A stretch of DNA of 64,000 bases from Asanoa ferruginea (GCF_003387075.1 NZ_QUMQ01000001.1:3534001-3598000); one strand, 5' to 3'; shown: positions 17,845 through 27,345, counted from the stretch's first letter. The notes: generated by a model not told the origin, from the sequence alone. A program made the numbers and translations.

Positions 17845-19017
17845 ATGTTGTCGACGATGCGGTTGCGACGGCTGCGCGACGTGCTCACCGGCTATGTCGA
17901 TCGGGGCGATGTGCCGGGCGTGGTGGCACTGGTGAGCCGGCGCGGGCAGAGCCATATCGAGACCCTCGGATCGACGGCGTACGCCGGTGGGCGCCCCATG
18001 GCGGCCGACACCATCTTCCGGGTCAGCTCGATGACCAAACCGGTCACCGCGGCCGCGACGATGCTGCTGGTCGAGGAATGCCGGTTGCGGCTCGACGATC
18101 CGGTCGACGCCCTGCTGCCCGAACTCGCCGACCGGCAGGTGTTGCGCAGCATGGGCGCGGCGCTGCACGACACGGTGCCCGCCTTCCGTCCGATCACCGT
18201 GCGCGATCTGCTTACGTTTACGTGGGGCTTTGGTCAGGTGTACGCGCCGCCGGCCACCTACCCCGTGCTGAAAGCGGCCTGGGACCTGGGCATCGGCATG
18301 CAGGAGCCACGGCCGCGGGAAATGCCGGATCCTGACGAGTGGCTCAAGCGGCTCGGTTCGCTGCCGCTGATGGCGCAGCCGGGGGAACGCTGGTTCTATA
18401 ACACGGGGTCCGATGTGCTCGGTGTGCTGGTGGCCCGGGCGAGCGGGCGGTCCTTCGACGAGTTCCTGCGGGAGCGGGTGTTCGCGCCGCTGGGGATGGC
18501 CGACACCGGGTTCGCCGTGCCGCCTTCGTCGTCGCACCGGCTGGCGGCGGGCTACTGGGGCGAGCCACCGGTGCCGCTGGACACGCAGGAGGAGTGGACC
18601 ACCGTGCCGCCGTTCTTCTCCGGCGCGGGTGGGCTCGTGTCCACTGTGGAAGACTTCTTCGCGTTCGGCCGGATGATGCTGCGCGCCGGCGACGAGCGGC
18701 TGCTGTCCCGGCCGACCCTGGCGACCATGTTCGAAGATCACCTGACGCCGGCGCAGAAAGTGTTGCCGCATTGGGTGGTCAACGAGTTCGAGGGTTCCGG
18801 CTGGGGCTTCGGCGGCAAGGTGACCACCCGCCGGCTCGGCCTCGCCGACACACCCGGCAAATTTGGCTGGGACGGCGGCCTTGGCACCTCGTGGCGGGTC
18901 GACCCGGCCGAAGAGATGATCACCATCCTGATGACCCAGCGGGGCTGGCTCTCGCCCGAGCCACCGCCGATCCTGCGTGACTTCTGGGCTCTCGCCTACG
19001 CGGCGATCGACGACTAG
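17845..19017 (+). CDS. Serine hydrolase of the class C beta-lactamase/esterase family
   Basis: A 390-residue protein with the catalytic SxxK at S62-M-T-K65 in RVSSMTKPV and the YxN-type Tyr in FYNTGSDVLG near residue 189. No signal peptide is evident, so it is probably cytoplasmic and an esterase or peptidase rather than a true secreted beta-lactamase. It begins at ATG 17845, divergent from the SDR gene across a 45-bp gap, and its 3' end overlaps the convergent amidohydrolase gene by 4 bp. Confidence 0.87.
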   Translation: MLSTMRLRRLRDVLTGYVDRGDVPGVVALVSRRGQSHIETLGSTAYAGGRPMAADTIFRVSSMTKPVTAAATMLLVEECRLRLDDPVDALLPELADRQVLRSMGAALHDTVPAFRPITVRDLLTFTWGFGQVYAPPATYPVLKAAWDLGIGMQEPRPREMPDPDEWLKRLGSLPLMAQPGERWFYNTGSDVLGVLVARASGRSFDEFLRERVFAPLGMADTGFAVPPSSSHRLAAGYWGEPPVPLDTQEEWTTVPPFFSGAGGLVSTVEDFFAFGRMMLRAGDERLLSRPTLATMFEDHLTPAQKVLPHWVVNEFEGSGWGFGGKVTTRRLGLADTPGKFGWDGGLGTSWRVDPAEEMITILMTQRGWLSPEPPPILRDFWALAYAAIDD

Positions 19018-20048
19018 CGGACCCGCCTGCCGCGCAGGATCACCGCTCGCGGTGCGTCGAGTTGGGTTAGGTCGATGCGCGGGTCGTCGGCGTAGACCAC
19101 GGCGTCGGCGGGGGCGCCGGGTTGCAGGCCGGGTAGGCCCAGATAGCCGCGGGCCGCCCAGGATCCAGCGGCGAGCGCGTCGTGTGCCGGCACGCCGGCC
19201 GCGGCCAGCGCCCGGATCTCCTCGGCGACCCGGCCGTGCTTTTGCGGCGAGTCGGTGCCGGCCAGCACCACGACGCCCGCCTCGACGGCCGCTGCGGTCA
19301 GTGCCGGGTGGGCGGTGGCGCCGTCGACATACCAGCGGCTCGCCTGTTCCCTGCGGCGCGCGAGCGATCCGGTGATGCCCGAGAGCGTCGGGGTCAGCGC
19401 GGTGCCCTGCTGTGCCATCCGGTCGAGCAGCGCCGGATCGAGGCACATGCCGTGTTCGAGCGAGTCGACGCCGGCGGCGACGGCGATCGCACCGCCGGGC
19501 GCGGTCTGGGCGTGCACGGCGACCCGTCCGCCGGCGGCGTGGACACGCTCGACCACCGCGCGCACAACCGGCTCCGGGAACGGTTCGTCGTCTGGGCGCC
19601 AGTCGCCGATCAGCTTGACCCATCCGGTGGCCGCCGCCTGTTCGGCCGCGAGTGCGGGCAGGTCGGCGTGGGCGGGGCGGCGTCCCCAACCGTCGAAGAA
19701 CTGGCCTTGCTGCGCGAACCAGGGGCCGGCGTGCACCGCGCGGGGCAGGTCGGGGTCCACACCGAACCAGTCCGGCGGGTTCCCGGCCAGGCCCGGTGAC
19801 CGGATCAGCGTCACCCCGCTCTCCACATGGCGGCGCAGGTCGGCGCGGAGCACCTCGTCATCGAGCGGCTGGTCCATCTCCTCCGTGCCGGGATGGGTGT
19901 GTGCGTCGACCAGGCCGGGCAGCAGCCAGCCTTCGGCCACGAGTTCGGCGCCCGGCACCGGGTCGGTGGTCCACCGATCGCCGTCGGCGTAGAGGTCGAC
20001 ATCGTCACCGGTGGGCAGGGCCCGGCCGCGGATCCGCAGGACGCTCAT
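19014..20048 (-). CDS. Amidohydrolase (imidazolonepropionase/prolidase-like)
   Basis: A 344-residue metal-dependent hydrolase of the amidohydrolase superfamily: HxH at H50 and H52 in VDAHTHPG, a WVKLIGDW Lys that is usually the carboxylated metal bridge, His in VAVHAQT, His in LEHG, and the catalytic Asp in VLAGTDSP. The N- and C-terminal beta-sandwich ends (MSVLRIRGRAL, AVILRGRRVR) are typical. The product of the reaction is unknown. It is divergent from the small gene at 20115, with an inverted repeat between. Confidence 0.85.
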   Translation of the reverse strand: MSVLRIRGRALPTGDDVDLYADGDRWTTDPVPGAELVAEGWLLPGLVDAHTHPGTEEMDQPLDDEVLRADLRRHVESGVTLIRSPGLAGNPPDWFGVDPDLPRAVHAGPWFAQQGQFFDGWGRRPAHADLPALAAEQAAATGWVKLIGDWRPDDEPFPEPVVRAVVERVHAAGGRVAVHAQTAPGGAIAVAAGVDSLEHGMCLDPALLDRMAQQGTALTPTLSGITGSLARRREQASRWYVDGATAHPALTAAAVEAGVVVLAGTDSPQKHGRVAEEIRALAAAGVPAHDALAAGSWAARGYLGLPGLQPGAPADAVVYADDPRIDLTQLDAPRAVILRGRRVR

Positions 20049-20074
20049 GACTCATGAGGCTAGCTCTGACTTCG

Positions 20075-20091
20075 CTGACATGGGTTGTCAG
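20075..20091. promoter_or_regulatory. Inverted repeat between divergent genes
   Basis: CTGACA and TGTCAG are exact inverted copies separated by TGGGT. The site lies in the 66-bp gap between the amidohydrolase and the gene at 20115 and is well placed to control both. CTGACA-type arms are common in actinobacterial TetR or ArsR operators; no regulator gene is adjacent. Confidence 0.4.
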
Positions 20092-20114
20092 GGGAGTGCC
20101 ATTAACTTTCGCGC

Positions 20115-20573
20115 ATGAGCAATGACTTCAACTTCTTCGTGGGTACGTGGACCTCGGTGCAGCGCCGGCTGCGCGGGATTCTGGTCGGCAGCACCGACTG
20201 GTATGAGTTCGAGGGGATCACCCGCTGCTGGAGCGTCTTCGACGGCGCCGGCAACATCGACGAGGTGACCTTTCCCTCGCAGGGTTTCGCCGGCGTCACC
20301 TTGCGGCTGTATGACGCGGCGACCGACGAATGGTCGCTCTACTGGACGAGCAGCCGCACCGGGATCTCGCTGCCGCCGGTGGTCGGCCGGTTCGACGACT
20401 CCGGGGTCGGCGTGTTCACCGCCGAGGAAGACTACGAAGGCCGGCCGATCACCGTGCGCTTCAAGTGGTCCGACATCACCGCCAACACGTTGCGCTGGGA
20501 GCAGGCGTTCTCGGTCGACAAGGGTGAGACGTGGGAGACCAACTGGACGGCCGACTTCACGCGCACGGGCTGA
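20115..20573 (+). CDS. Calycin-like small protein (DUF1579-like)
   Basis: A 152-residue protein opening with DFNFFVGTWTSVQRRLRG, a pattern seen in small lipocalin-like beta-barrels (FxxGxW). It is rich in aromatic beta-strands and ends WETNWTADFTRTG. No signal peptide. Function is unknown; such barrels often bind small hydrophobic molecules. It is followed after 30 bp by a SnoaL-like gene, with which it may be co-transcribed. Confidence 0.7.
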   Translation: MSNDFNFFVGTWTSVQRRLRGILVGSTDWYEFEGITRCWSVFDGAGNIDEVTFPSQGFAGVTLRLYDAATDEWSLYWTSSRTGISLPPVVGRFDDSGVGVFTAEEDYEGRPITVRFKWSDITANTLRWEQAFSVDKGETWETNWTADFTRTG

Positions 20574-20603
20574 TTGTCATACCCCGCTGGGAGACTTCGG
20601 GGC

Positions 20604-20978
20604 ATGACGAACCCCACGGCGACCGCGCTCGCCTATTGGGCCGCCGCCGAGGCCCGCGAGTGGTCCGCCTTCGGTGCGCTGCTCGCCGACGACGTCGTCT
20701 ATGAGCTGCCGCAGACCCGGGAGCGCATCCGGGGCAAGGCGACCTACCTTCAGTTCAATGTGGAATATCCGGGTGACTGGCAGCTGACCGTGCACCGGGT
20801 CGTCGGCGAGCTGCGGCACGCCGCGACCTGGTGCCACTTCACCGCCGACGGCGACCCGGCTGAGGCGCTCACCTTCTTCGAGCTCGACGACGCCGGCCTC
20901 ATCAGCTCGATCACCGATTTCTGGCCGGAGGCCTATGAGCCGCCTGCGGGCCGCGCACACCTGGTGGAGCGTTATTGA
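20604..20978 (+). CDS. SnoaL/NTF2-like protein
   Basis: A 124-residue alpha+beta cone-fold protein: TALAYWAAAEAREWSAFGALLADDVVYELP, then a core with LTFFELDDAGLISSITDFWPE, which is characteristic of SnoaL-like proteins. ATG 20604 is used; a TTG ten codons earlier is unlikely. Members act as isomerases, cyclases or binding proteins; no substrate can be assigned. Confidence 0.8.
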   Translation: MTNPTATALAYWAAAEAREWSAFGALLADDVVYELPQTRERIRGKATYLQFNVEYPGDWQLTVHRVVGELRHAATWCHFTADGDPAEALTFFELDDAGLISSITDFWPEAYEPPAGRAHLVERY

Positions 20979-21021
20979 GGTGATCTATGTCTGCCGGTTT
21001 ACACGGCATTGATCGAAGACG

Positions 21022-22485
21022 ATGATTCCTGGAATGGGAGAAAACCGGGAAAGCCAGGAACGACCCACGGCCACCCGCCGGGCGTTCCTGTCCGCATCCG
21101 CTGTTACCGCCGCCGCTGCCGTTCCGCTGGTGGGCGCGCAACCCGCGCAGGCCGACGGCCGGTGGAGCGACCCGCCGGTTGTCGGTCCGGGTCGGCGACT
21201 GGGTGCACAACGTCCGAGTTCGGCGCTGCGCCGGGCGCTCGGTGAGGTCGACGCCGACCGCATCGAGGCCGACGTGCGCCGGTTGGCCGCGTTCGGCACC
21301 CGCCACACGCTCTCCACCCAGACCGACCCGGTGCGCGGCATCGGCGCGGCCCGCGACTGGCTGTTCGACCAGTTCAGCCGCATCGCCGCCAGGTCCGGCG
21401 GCCGGATGACGGTCGAGAAGCAGTCGTTCACCCAGCCGGTCTCGCCCCGGGTGCCGACCCCGACGGTGATCACCAACGTGATCGCCACGCTGCGCGGCAC
21501 CGTCACGCCCGAGCGGGTCTACGTGCTGACCGGGCACTACGACTCGCGGATCACCGACGTCATGAACTTCACCGACGACTCACCGGGTGCCGACGACGAC
21601 GCGTCCGGCGTCGCGGTCCTGCTGGAGCTGGCTCGCGTCCTGGCCGGCCGGCCGCTCGAGTCGACGGTGGTGCTGGGCGCGGTCGCGGGCGAGGAGCAGG
21701 GGCTCTACGGCTCGATCTTCATGGCCCAGACGATGAAAGACGCCGGCACCGACGTCCAGGGCATGTTCAGCAACGACATCGTCGGCGCGAGCCGGGCCGA
21801 CGACGGCACCCGCGAGCCGCGCGTGATCCGCCTGTTCGCCGAGGGCGTGCCCACCTCGGAGACGGCGGCGCAGGGCAACACCCGGCGCGCGGTCGGCGGC
21901 GAGAACGACTCGGCGACCCGGCAGTTGGCCCGCTTCGTCGACTCCGTGGCCGACAACGACGAGACCGGCATGCACGTGCGCGTCGTCTGGCGCCGCGACC
22001 GCTACCTGCGGGGCAGCGACCAGATCTCGTTCCTGGAGCGCGGCTACCCGGCGGGCCGCTTCACCGAGCCCAACGAGGATTACGCGCACCAGCACCAGGA
22101 CGTCCGCGTCGAAAACGGTGTCCAGTTCGGCGACCTGCCCGAGTTCTGCGACTTCGCCTTCATCGCGCGGGTCGCCCGGGTCAACCTGGCCACGGTCTGG
22201 TCGCTGGCCCAGGCTCCGGGCACCCCCAAGGGCGTCATCATCGTGACGACCAACCTGACCAACGACACCCAACTGCGCTGGCCCCGCGGCACCGAGCCCG
22301 ACCTGGCCGGCTACGAGATCGTCTGGCGCGAGACGCGCGAAGACAACTGGACCACGGTCATCGACGTCGGCGACGTCACCGAGGCGACCGTCAACCTGTC
22401 CAAGGACAGCGTCTTCTTCGGCGTCCGCGCCTACGACCGCGACGGCAACCGCAGCCCGGTCGCGTTCCCGGTGCCCGGCACGTGA
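21022..22485 (+). CDS. Tat-exported M28 zinc aminopeptidase with C-terminal Fn3-like domain
   Basis: A 487-residue protein with a twin-arginine signal (TRRAFLSASAVTAAAAVP). The M28 domain (about 80-390) shows the dinuclear zinc ligands in order: His in LTGHYDS, Asp in GADDDASG, Glu-Glu in AGEEQGLYGS, Asp in FSNDIVGAS and His in DYAHQHQD. A fibronectin III-like domain of about 85 residues closes the protein (TNLTNDTQLRWPRGTEPDLAG onward). It probably trims peptides outside the cell. An alternative ATG at 21034 would shorten the n-region only. A strong hairpin follows the stop. Confidence 0.87.
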   Translation: MIPGMGENRESQERPTATRRAFLSASAVTAAAAVPLVGAQPAQADGRWSDPPVVGPGRRLGAQRPSSALRRALGEVDADRIEADVRRLAAFGTRHTLSTQTDPVRGIGAARDWLFDQFSRIAARSGGRMTVEKQSFTQPVSPRVPTPTVITNVIATLRGTVTPERVYVLTGHYDSRITDVMNFTDDSPGADDDASGVAVLLELARVLAGRPLESTVVLGAVAGEEQGLYGSIFMAQTMKDAGTDVQGMFSNDIVGASRADDGTREPRVIRLFAEGVPTSETAAQGNTRRAVGGENDSATRQLARFVDSVADNDETGMHVRVVWRRDRYLRGSDQISFLERGYPAGRFTEPNEDYAHQHQDVRVENGVQFGDLPEFCDFAFIARVARVNLATVWSLAQAPGTPKGVIIVTTNLTNDTQLRWPRGTEPDLAGYEIVWRETREDNWTTVIDVGDVTEATVNLSKDSVFFGVRAYDRDGNRSPVAFPVPGT

Positions 22486-22494
22486 AGCACCGCC

Positions 22495-22529
22495 GCAAGC
22501 CGCGCCGCCATCCCGGTGGCGCGGCTTGC
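22495..22529 (+). terminator. 12-bp hairpin after the M28 peptidase gene
   Basis: GCAAGCCGCGCC (22495-22506) pairs exactly with 22518-22529 around an 11-nt loop, ten bases after the stop. It lacks a T-tract. It also argues against GTG 22516, inside the hairpin, as the start of the next gene. Confidence 0.7.
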
Positions 22530-22551
22530 GCGGGACGGCGACCCTGAGACA

Positions 22552-23205
22552 GTGACAGTGCTCGTCGTCTTCGCCTACGGGTTCGCGGTGCTGTTCACCG
22601 GCCTCACCTGGCGGGCCTGGCTACGCCGGCTGCGGATCGCGGGTCGACCGGTGCTGTCCATCGCGGAGGTCGCCGACGCCGAACCCGGCACGGCCGTGGT
22701 GGTTGCCGGCCGCACCGCCGGCGGGCCGCCCCTGCTCACAGGCCCGTGGTCTGGTGTCCGCTGCGTCTGGTGGGAAGACGAGGTCACCACGATGGTCCAC
22801 CACAGCTCCGAACGGTTCGAATACCTCACGACGAGCGAGCAGTCGGGCGATGCGAACCTCCACGACGCCGGCGCCCGGGTGGAGATCGCTCCGGCCCTCG
22901 GCCGCCGCTGGCTGCTCGGCGGGCACGAGCGGATGATGCGACAGGCGTTCTCTCGCGATTACTCAGCCGGCGGTGGCCGGACCGAATACGTCGTCGACGC
23001 CGACACGGCGGTCGTCGTAGCCGGCGTCGTCGAGATCGCCGCCCCCGCACCCGGCGGGCGGCGGCTCGGCCACGTCCACTGGGCGGACGGCACCGCGCGG
23101 GCGAGGCTCGACGAGATTACGGACCGGCTCATGCGTACCCAACGGTTGTTTCTGGTGTCGGCTCTGTCATTGACCCTCGTCGCCGTCGTGCTCACCGTGA
23201 CCTGA
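22552..23205 (+). CDS. GIDE-like two-helix membrane protein
   Basis: A 217-residue protein with one membrane segment at each end (about 2-22 and 194-216). The cytoplasmic middle resembles the GIDE domain first described in mitochondrial E3 ligases and common in bacteria without the RING finger: AEPGTAVVVAGRTAG, PLLTGPWSGVRCVWWEDEV and EIAPALGRRWLLGG. Function in bacteria is unknown. GTG 22552 is chosen because the other in-frame GTG (22516) lies inside the upstream hairpin; the start is uncertain. Confidence 0.65.
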   Translation: MTVLVVFAYGFAVLFTGLTWRAWLRRLRIAGRPVLSIAEVADAEPGTAVVVAGRTAGGPPLLTGPWSGVRCVWWEDEVTTMVHHSSERFEYLTTSEQSGDANLHDAGARVEIAPALGRRWLLGGHERMMRQAFSRDYSAGGGRTEYVVDADTAVVVAGVVEIAAPAPGGRRLGHVHWADGTARARLDEITDRLMRTQRLFLVSALSLTLVAVVLTVT

Positions 23206-23327
23206 CCTGACCGGATCGGGTGCGACGCGCATCACCATGATCGAGTGCGGGTCGCCGCGCTAAATGCGTTGAGCCTGCGGCGGATCCATCGCAGGCTGGA
23301 GGTTCGCCTACCCGGGGATGCGCGCCG

Positions 23328-26300
23328 ATGCCTCTGTTCCGCGACCTCTGGTCGACCTCACCGATCCGGACCACCGTCGTGGCCGTGCTCGTGTTGGTCA
23401 ACGCCGTCGGCCTCGCGCTGGCCGCGGCGCTGTCCGGGCCGGTGCTCGTCAACCACTCGATGCCGGCCTTCGTCGCGCTCGCCGCCGCGTTGGTCGCCGC
23501 CGTGCTCAGCGACACCGCCACCGGGCTGTTGATGGCCCGGCTCAGTGCCGACTGGACGGCCGACGTGCGGCGGCGGCTGTGCCGGGTCGCGCTCGGGCAG
23601 GAGTTGCCGCGGCTCGAGTCGACGCCGGTCGGCGAGCTGCTCGACCGGATCGATGGCGATGTCTACCAGATCGGCAGCGACCTGCGGGGCAGTGGCATCC
23701 GGGTGGTGCAGTCCGTGGTGAGCGGGCTGGTCTCCGTGATCACCGCGCTGGTGGTGTGGTGGCCGGCCGGCCTCGGCATGCTCGTGCTCGCCACGATCCT
23801 GGTGCTGTGGCTGGCCAAGCCGACCGGGCGGATCGCGCCGGCCCGGATGGCCGAGGAAGAGGCCTGGTCCGACCTGGCCGCCGTGATGGAAGAGTCCATC
23901 CACGGTCAAGACGACGTACGCACCTCGCTGGCCCGCCCCTACGTGCTGCGGCTGTTCGCCAACCGCTCGCGCGAGGTGCTGCGCCTGGCCCGCATCGTCT
24001 GGAGGCTCTCGGCCAAGGTCACCACCTGGGCCGTCGCCGTGATGCGGGTCGGTGTCGGTGTCGCCGTGCTCGGCGGGGTCTGGGCGCTGACCACCGGCCG
24101 CATCGACGGCGCCCGGCTCACCGCGATCTGGCTGCTGGTCATCGGGTTCGCCGCGATCGTCGAGCACATGAGCCGGATGGTCCCCGAGCTGCAGAACGCG
24201 CTCGGTGCCTGGGGCCGGGTGCTGCTGCTCAAGGCCTCCCAGCAGGAGCCGGTCGGTGGCAGCGAGCCACCCGACGCCGACATCGCCGTGCGCGGGCTGA
24301 CCTTCCGATACCCGGCGGCCGAGGCCACCGGGCGGCCCGCCGCGCTGCGCGACGTCACGCTCTCGTTCGTCCGCGGCCGGTCCTACGCGGTGGTCGGCCG
24401 CACCGGGTCGGGCAAGTCCACCCTGGCCAAGGTGCTCACCCGCTCGGTCGACGTGCCCCGCGGCACCGTCTTCCTCGGCGACACCGACCTGGTCGACATC
24501 GACCTCGATGGGCTGCGGCGCTGGGTGGCCATCGTGCCGCAGCGCACCGAGATCCTGGCCGGCACGCTCGCGGAAAACGTGGCGCTCTTCGACCCCGACC
24601 TGATCGACGGGGCCGGCGCGGCCCTCGACCAGCTCGGCCTGACGTCGTGGGTCGCCGAGCTGCCCAACGGGCTGGAGACCCGGCTCGGCGAGGGCGGCAA
24701 CGTGCTGTCCGCGGGGCAGGAGCAGCTTGTCGCGTTCGCCCGGATCCTGGTCCGCGACCCACACGTGGTGATCCTCGACGAGGCGACCGCGCGGCTCGAC
24801 CCGGTGACCGAGGGCCGGGTGCAGCAGGCCACCCAGCGGCTGCTCCGCGACCGCATCGGCATCGTGATCGCCCACCGGCTCTCCTCGGTGCGCCGCTGCG
24901 ACGAAGTGGTCGTGCTCGCCGACGGCGAGTTGCTCGAAGCCGGTCCGCTGCACGAGTCCGAGCGGTTCGCCGCTCTGATGGCGCGCAGCCGGGCCGCCAC
25001 CACCACGGCCGCGCCCGCCAGCGCCGGCGGCGTCGCCCTCGCCGACCGCCCCGAAGACGACGACTGGGTGGTCGGCGACGAAGCTCCGCAGCCGCCCCAA
25101 CCGGCCGCCGCCATGGTGGTGCCGCCGAAGGCCGACCCACCGCCGCTGACCGAGCCGGCCCGACCCGGCACGCTCCGCGAGATCCTGCGGCTGATGACCA
25201 ACGACCCGCGCTTCGGCCTCGCCGGCCTGGTCGTCTTCTGCGGCATGACGCTGCTGGGCCTCGACGGCTCGGTGCTGCCCTACCTGTTCGCCAACCTGGT
25301 CGACGGCACCGGCAGCCTGCTCTGGCCGTCGATCGGCATCATCGCCGGCCTGCTGATCTACCTCCCGATGCCTTATGTCAGCTCCGTCTGGTACCCGGAG
25401 TGGTGGGTCCGCCAGATGCTGCGGATCAGCCTGCGCCTGCTGCACGGCCAGACAGGTGCCCGCCGGGTCAGCAAATACACCCCGGCCGAGGTCGTCGCGC
25501 AGGCCGGCGACACCGAACGCGTCGTGTTGATGGCCGACCACCTCGTCGACCAGACCCTCTGCGTCTTCCTGCTGGTCTCGATGACCCTCGTCTCCGGGTC
25601 GCTGGTCCCGGCCGGCTTCTTCCTCGCCACCGTGCTGGTCTCGGGAGTCGTGGCGACGGCGTTCGGCGGCCGGCTGGAGAAACTGGCCCGCAGCACCGTC
25701 GCCGCCCGGGCCGCCTTCGCCACCGGGTTGGTCTCCTCGCTCTCAGCCGCCCGCACGGTCAAGCTGGCCGGCGCGACCCAACCGGTGCTGGCCCATCTGG
25801 CCCGTCTCGATCTGGTCCGCAGCGACCGGCAACGGCGCGAGATCTCCACGCAGGTGCTGGCCCGGTCGACGCCGTCGATGGTCAGTGGCCTGCTGCCGAT
25901 CGGCGCCTGGGCGCTCTACCTGTTCGGCGGCCTCTCCGGCGGCGCCACCCTGGTCGCCGTGGCCACGCTGGGTGCCGCCCGCTGGTTCGCCTGGACCACC
26001 GCGGCCCTGGTCTCGCAGCTCCCCTCGGCCCGGGTGTGGACCCGGCGCACGGCCGCGATGGCCGGCCGGGCCGACTATTCGGCCGAGGTGCCCGGTGTCG
26101 ACATCTCGCTCGGCAGCGCGCCGGCGCCGGTCACCGCGCCGCGCACCCCGTTGCGCGAGCTCGAGCTGCGCGGTTTCACCGCCATCCACGAAGACGGCAC
26201 GCTCGGCGTTCGCGACGTCGACCTGACCGTGGAGCGCGGCCAGCTCGTGCTGGTGGTCGGCCCGGTCGGCGCCGGCAAGTCGTCGCTGCTCCGGGCGATG

Positions 26301-26834
26301 GCCGGCATCGTGCACCACACCGGCGCGCTGCGCTGGAACGGCGAGCCGGTCACCGAGCCAGAGGTGTTCCTGCGCCCCAACCAGGTCGGCTACGTCGGCC
26401 AGCTACCGCGCGTGCTGTCCGGCACGGTCGCCGAGAACATCCAGCTCGGCCACCAGGTCGACGCGGAGAAGGCGGTCACCATCGCACAGCTCTCCCACGA
26501 CCTCGCGGCGGCCGGCGGCGGGCTCGGCCTGCTGATCGGCCACAAGGGCACGCGGCTCTCCGGCGGCCAGCTCCAGCGGCTCGCGCTGGCCCGCGCGCTC
26601 GCGCCACGGACCGAGCTGCTGATCGCCGACGACGTCTCGTCGGCGCTCGACGTGACGACCGAGCTCGACCTGTGGCACGCGCTGCGGGCGACCGGCGTCA
26701 CGGTGATCGGCTCGACCTCGAAGCAGGCCGCGCTCGCCCAGGCCGACCATGTGATCGTGCTCGTCGAAGGCACGGTCGCGGCCAGCGGCACGTGGCACGA
26801 CCTGGCGCGGCGGTGGAGTCACCTGGCCGGGTGA
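23328..26834 (+). CDS. Giant fused ABC exporter with one consensus and one degenerate ATP site
   Basis: A 1168-residue protein of arrangement TMD1-NBD1-linker-TMD2-NBD2, a full exporter in one chain. NBD1 has Walker A GRTGSGKST (about 357-365), Walker B VVILDEAT and switch His in IAHRLSS, but signature LSAGQ. NBD2 has Walker A GPVGAGKSS (about 977) and a canonical LSGGQLQR, but its Walker B ends ADD, with Asp for the catalytic Glu, and the switch His is lost (IGSTSKQA). In the head-to-tail dimer, NBD1's ATP pocket completed by NBD2's LSGGQ would be active and the other pocket would not. A Pro/Ala-rich linker (about 560-610) joins the halves. Substrate unknown. Confidence 0.88.
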   Translation: MPLFRDLWSTSPIRTTVVAVLVLVNAVGLALAAALSGPVLVNHSMPAFVALAAALVAAVLSDTATGLLMARLSADWTADVRRRLCRVALGQELPRLESTPVGELLDRIDGDVYQIGSDLRGSGIRVVQSVVSGLVSVITALVVWWPAGLGMLVLATILVLWLAKPTGRIAPARMAEEEAWSDLAAVMEESIHGQDDVRTSLARPYVLRLFANRSREVLRLARIVWRLSAKVTTWAVAVMRVGVGVAVLGGVWALTTGRIDGARLTAIWLLVIGFAAIVEHMSRMVPELQNALGAWGRVLLLKASQQEPVGGSEPPDADIAVRGLTFRYPAAEATGRPAALRDVTLSFVRGRSYAVVGRTGSGKSTLAKVLTRSVDVPRGTVFLGDTDLVDIDLDGLRRWVAIVPQRTEILAGTLAENVALFDPDLIDGAGAALDQLGLTSWVAELPNGLETRLGEGGNVLSAGQEQLVAFARILVRDPHVVILDEATARLDPVTEGRVQQATQRLLRDRIGIVIAHRLSSVRRCDEVVVLADGELLEAGPLHESERFAALMARSRAATTTAAPASAGGVALADRPEDDDWVVGDEAPQPPQPAAAMVVPPKADPPPLTEPARPGTLREILRLMTNDPRFGLAGLVVFCGMTLLGLDGSVLPYLFANLVDGTGSLLWPSIGIIAGLLIYLPMPYVSSVWYPEWWVRQMLRISLRLLHGQTGARRVSKYTPAEVVAQAGDTERVVLMADHLVDQTLCVFLLVSMTLVSGSLVPAGFFLATVLVSGVVATAFGGRLEKLARSTVAARAAFATGLVSSLSAARTVKLAGATQPVLAHLARLDLVRSDRQRREISTQVLARSTPSMVSGLLPIGAWALYLFGGLSGGATLVAVATLGAARWFAWTTAALVSQLPSARVWTRRTAAMAGRADYSAEVPGVDISLGSAPAPVTAPRTPLRELELRGFTAIHEDGTLGVRDVDLTVERGQLVLVVGPVGAGKSSLLRAMAGIVHHTGALRWNGEPVTEPEVFLRPNQVGYVGQLPRVLSGTVAENIQLGHQVDAEKAVTIAQLSHDLAAAGGGLGLLIGHKGTRLSGGQLQRLALARALAPRTELLIADDVSSALDVTTELDLWHALRATGVTVIGSTSKQAALAQADHVIVLVEGTVAASGTWHDLARRWSHLAG

Positions 26835-26904
26835 TGACGTCAGGGGCAACGTGCTTTGAACTACGTGGGCTATCTTCATGGCCGGCACGAGCACGGGGGT
26901 TTTG

Positions 26905-27345
26905 ATGGCAGAGCTGACGACGACCGCTCGCGCCACCCGGGTCATCGCCGCCGTCGTCGGCGTGGCCCTGCTGCTGGCCGGCACCGTCTGGGGACAGGAC
27001 GACAAGTTCCCATTCGGACCATTCAGCATGTACGCGGGCGTCAACGGCCCCAACGAGCCGGCACCCGACACCCGCGTCGAGGGCACCGACAGCACCGGCC
27101 GCGTGATCGTGCTGGCCGAGCGCAACGCCGGCGTACGCCGCGCCGAGATCGAGGGCCAGGAAGGCGCCTACGTCGACGACCCCTCGCGGCTGGCCCGGAT
27201 CGCCGACAGCTACCAGCGGCTCAACCCCGGCGCACCACCACTGGTCAAGGTCGCGCTGATCGTGCGCGAGCACGAGATTCACAACAGCAGCGCGACCGGC
27301 CGCTGGTGGGACGACGTCCGCGCGGTCTGGGACCGGCCCGCATGA
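26905..27345 (+). CDS. Membrane-anchored protein of the HTTM/DCC cluster
   Basis: A 146-residue protein with one N-terminal membrane segment or uncleaved signal (about 12-30: VIAAVVGVALLLAGTVWG) and an extracytoplasmic domain containing DKFPFGPFSMYAGV. CGGGGGT lies about 6 nt before ATG 26905; ATG 26878, nine codons earlier, has no ribosome site. It overlaps the HTTM gene by ATGA. I do not recognise the family, but the tight coupling suggests it works with the HTTM protein. Confidence 0.7.
   Translation: MAELTTTARATRVIAAVVGVALLLAGTVWGQDDKFPFGPFSMYAGVNGPNEPAPDTRVEGTDSTGRVIVLAERNAGVRRAEIEGQEGAYVDDPSRLARIADSYQRLNPGAPPLVKVALIVREHEIHNSSATGRWWDDVRAVWDRPA

Noticed and set aside
22516-22551. GTG 22516 as the GIDE-like gene start
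   Set aside because: It lies within the terminator hairpin of the M28 peptidase gene; GTG 22552 still keeps the first membrane segment.
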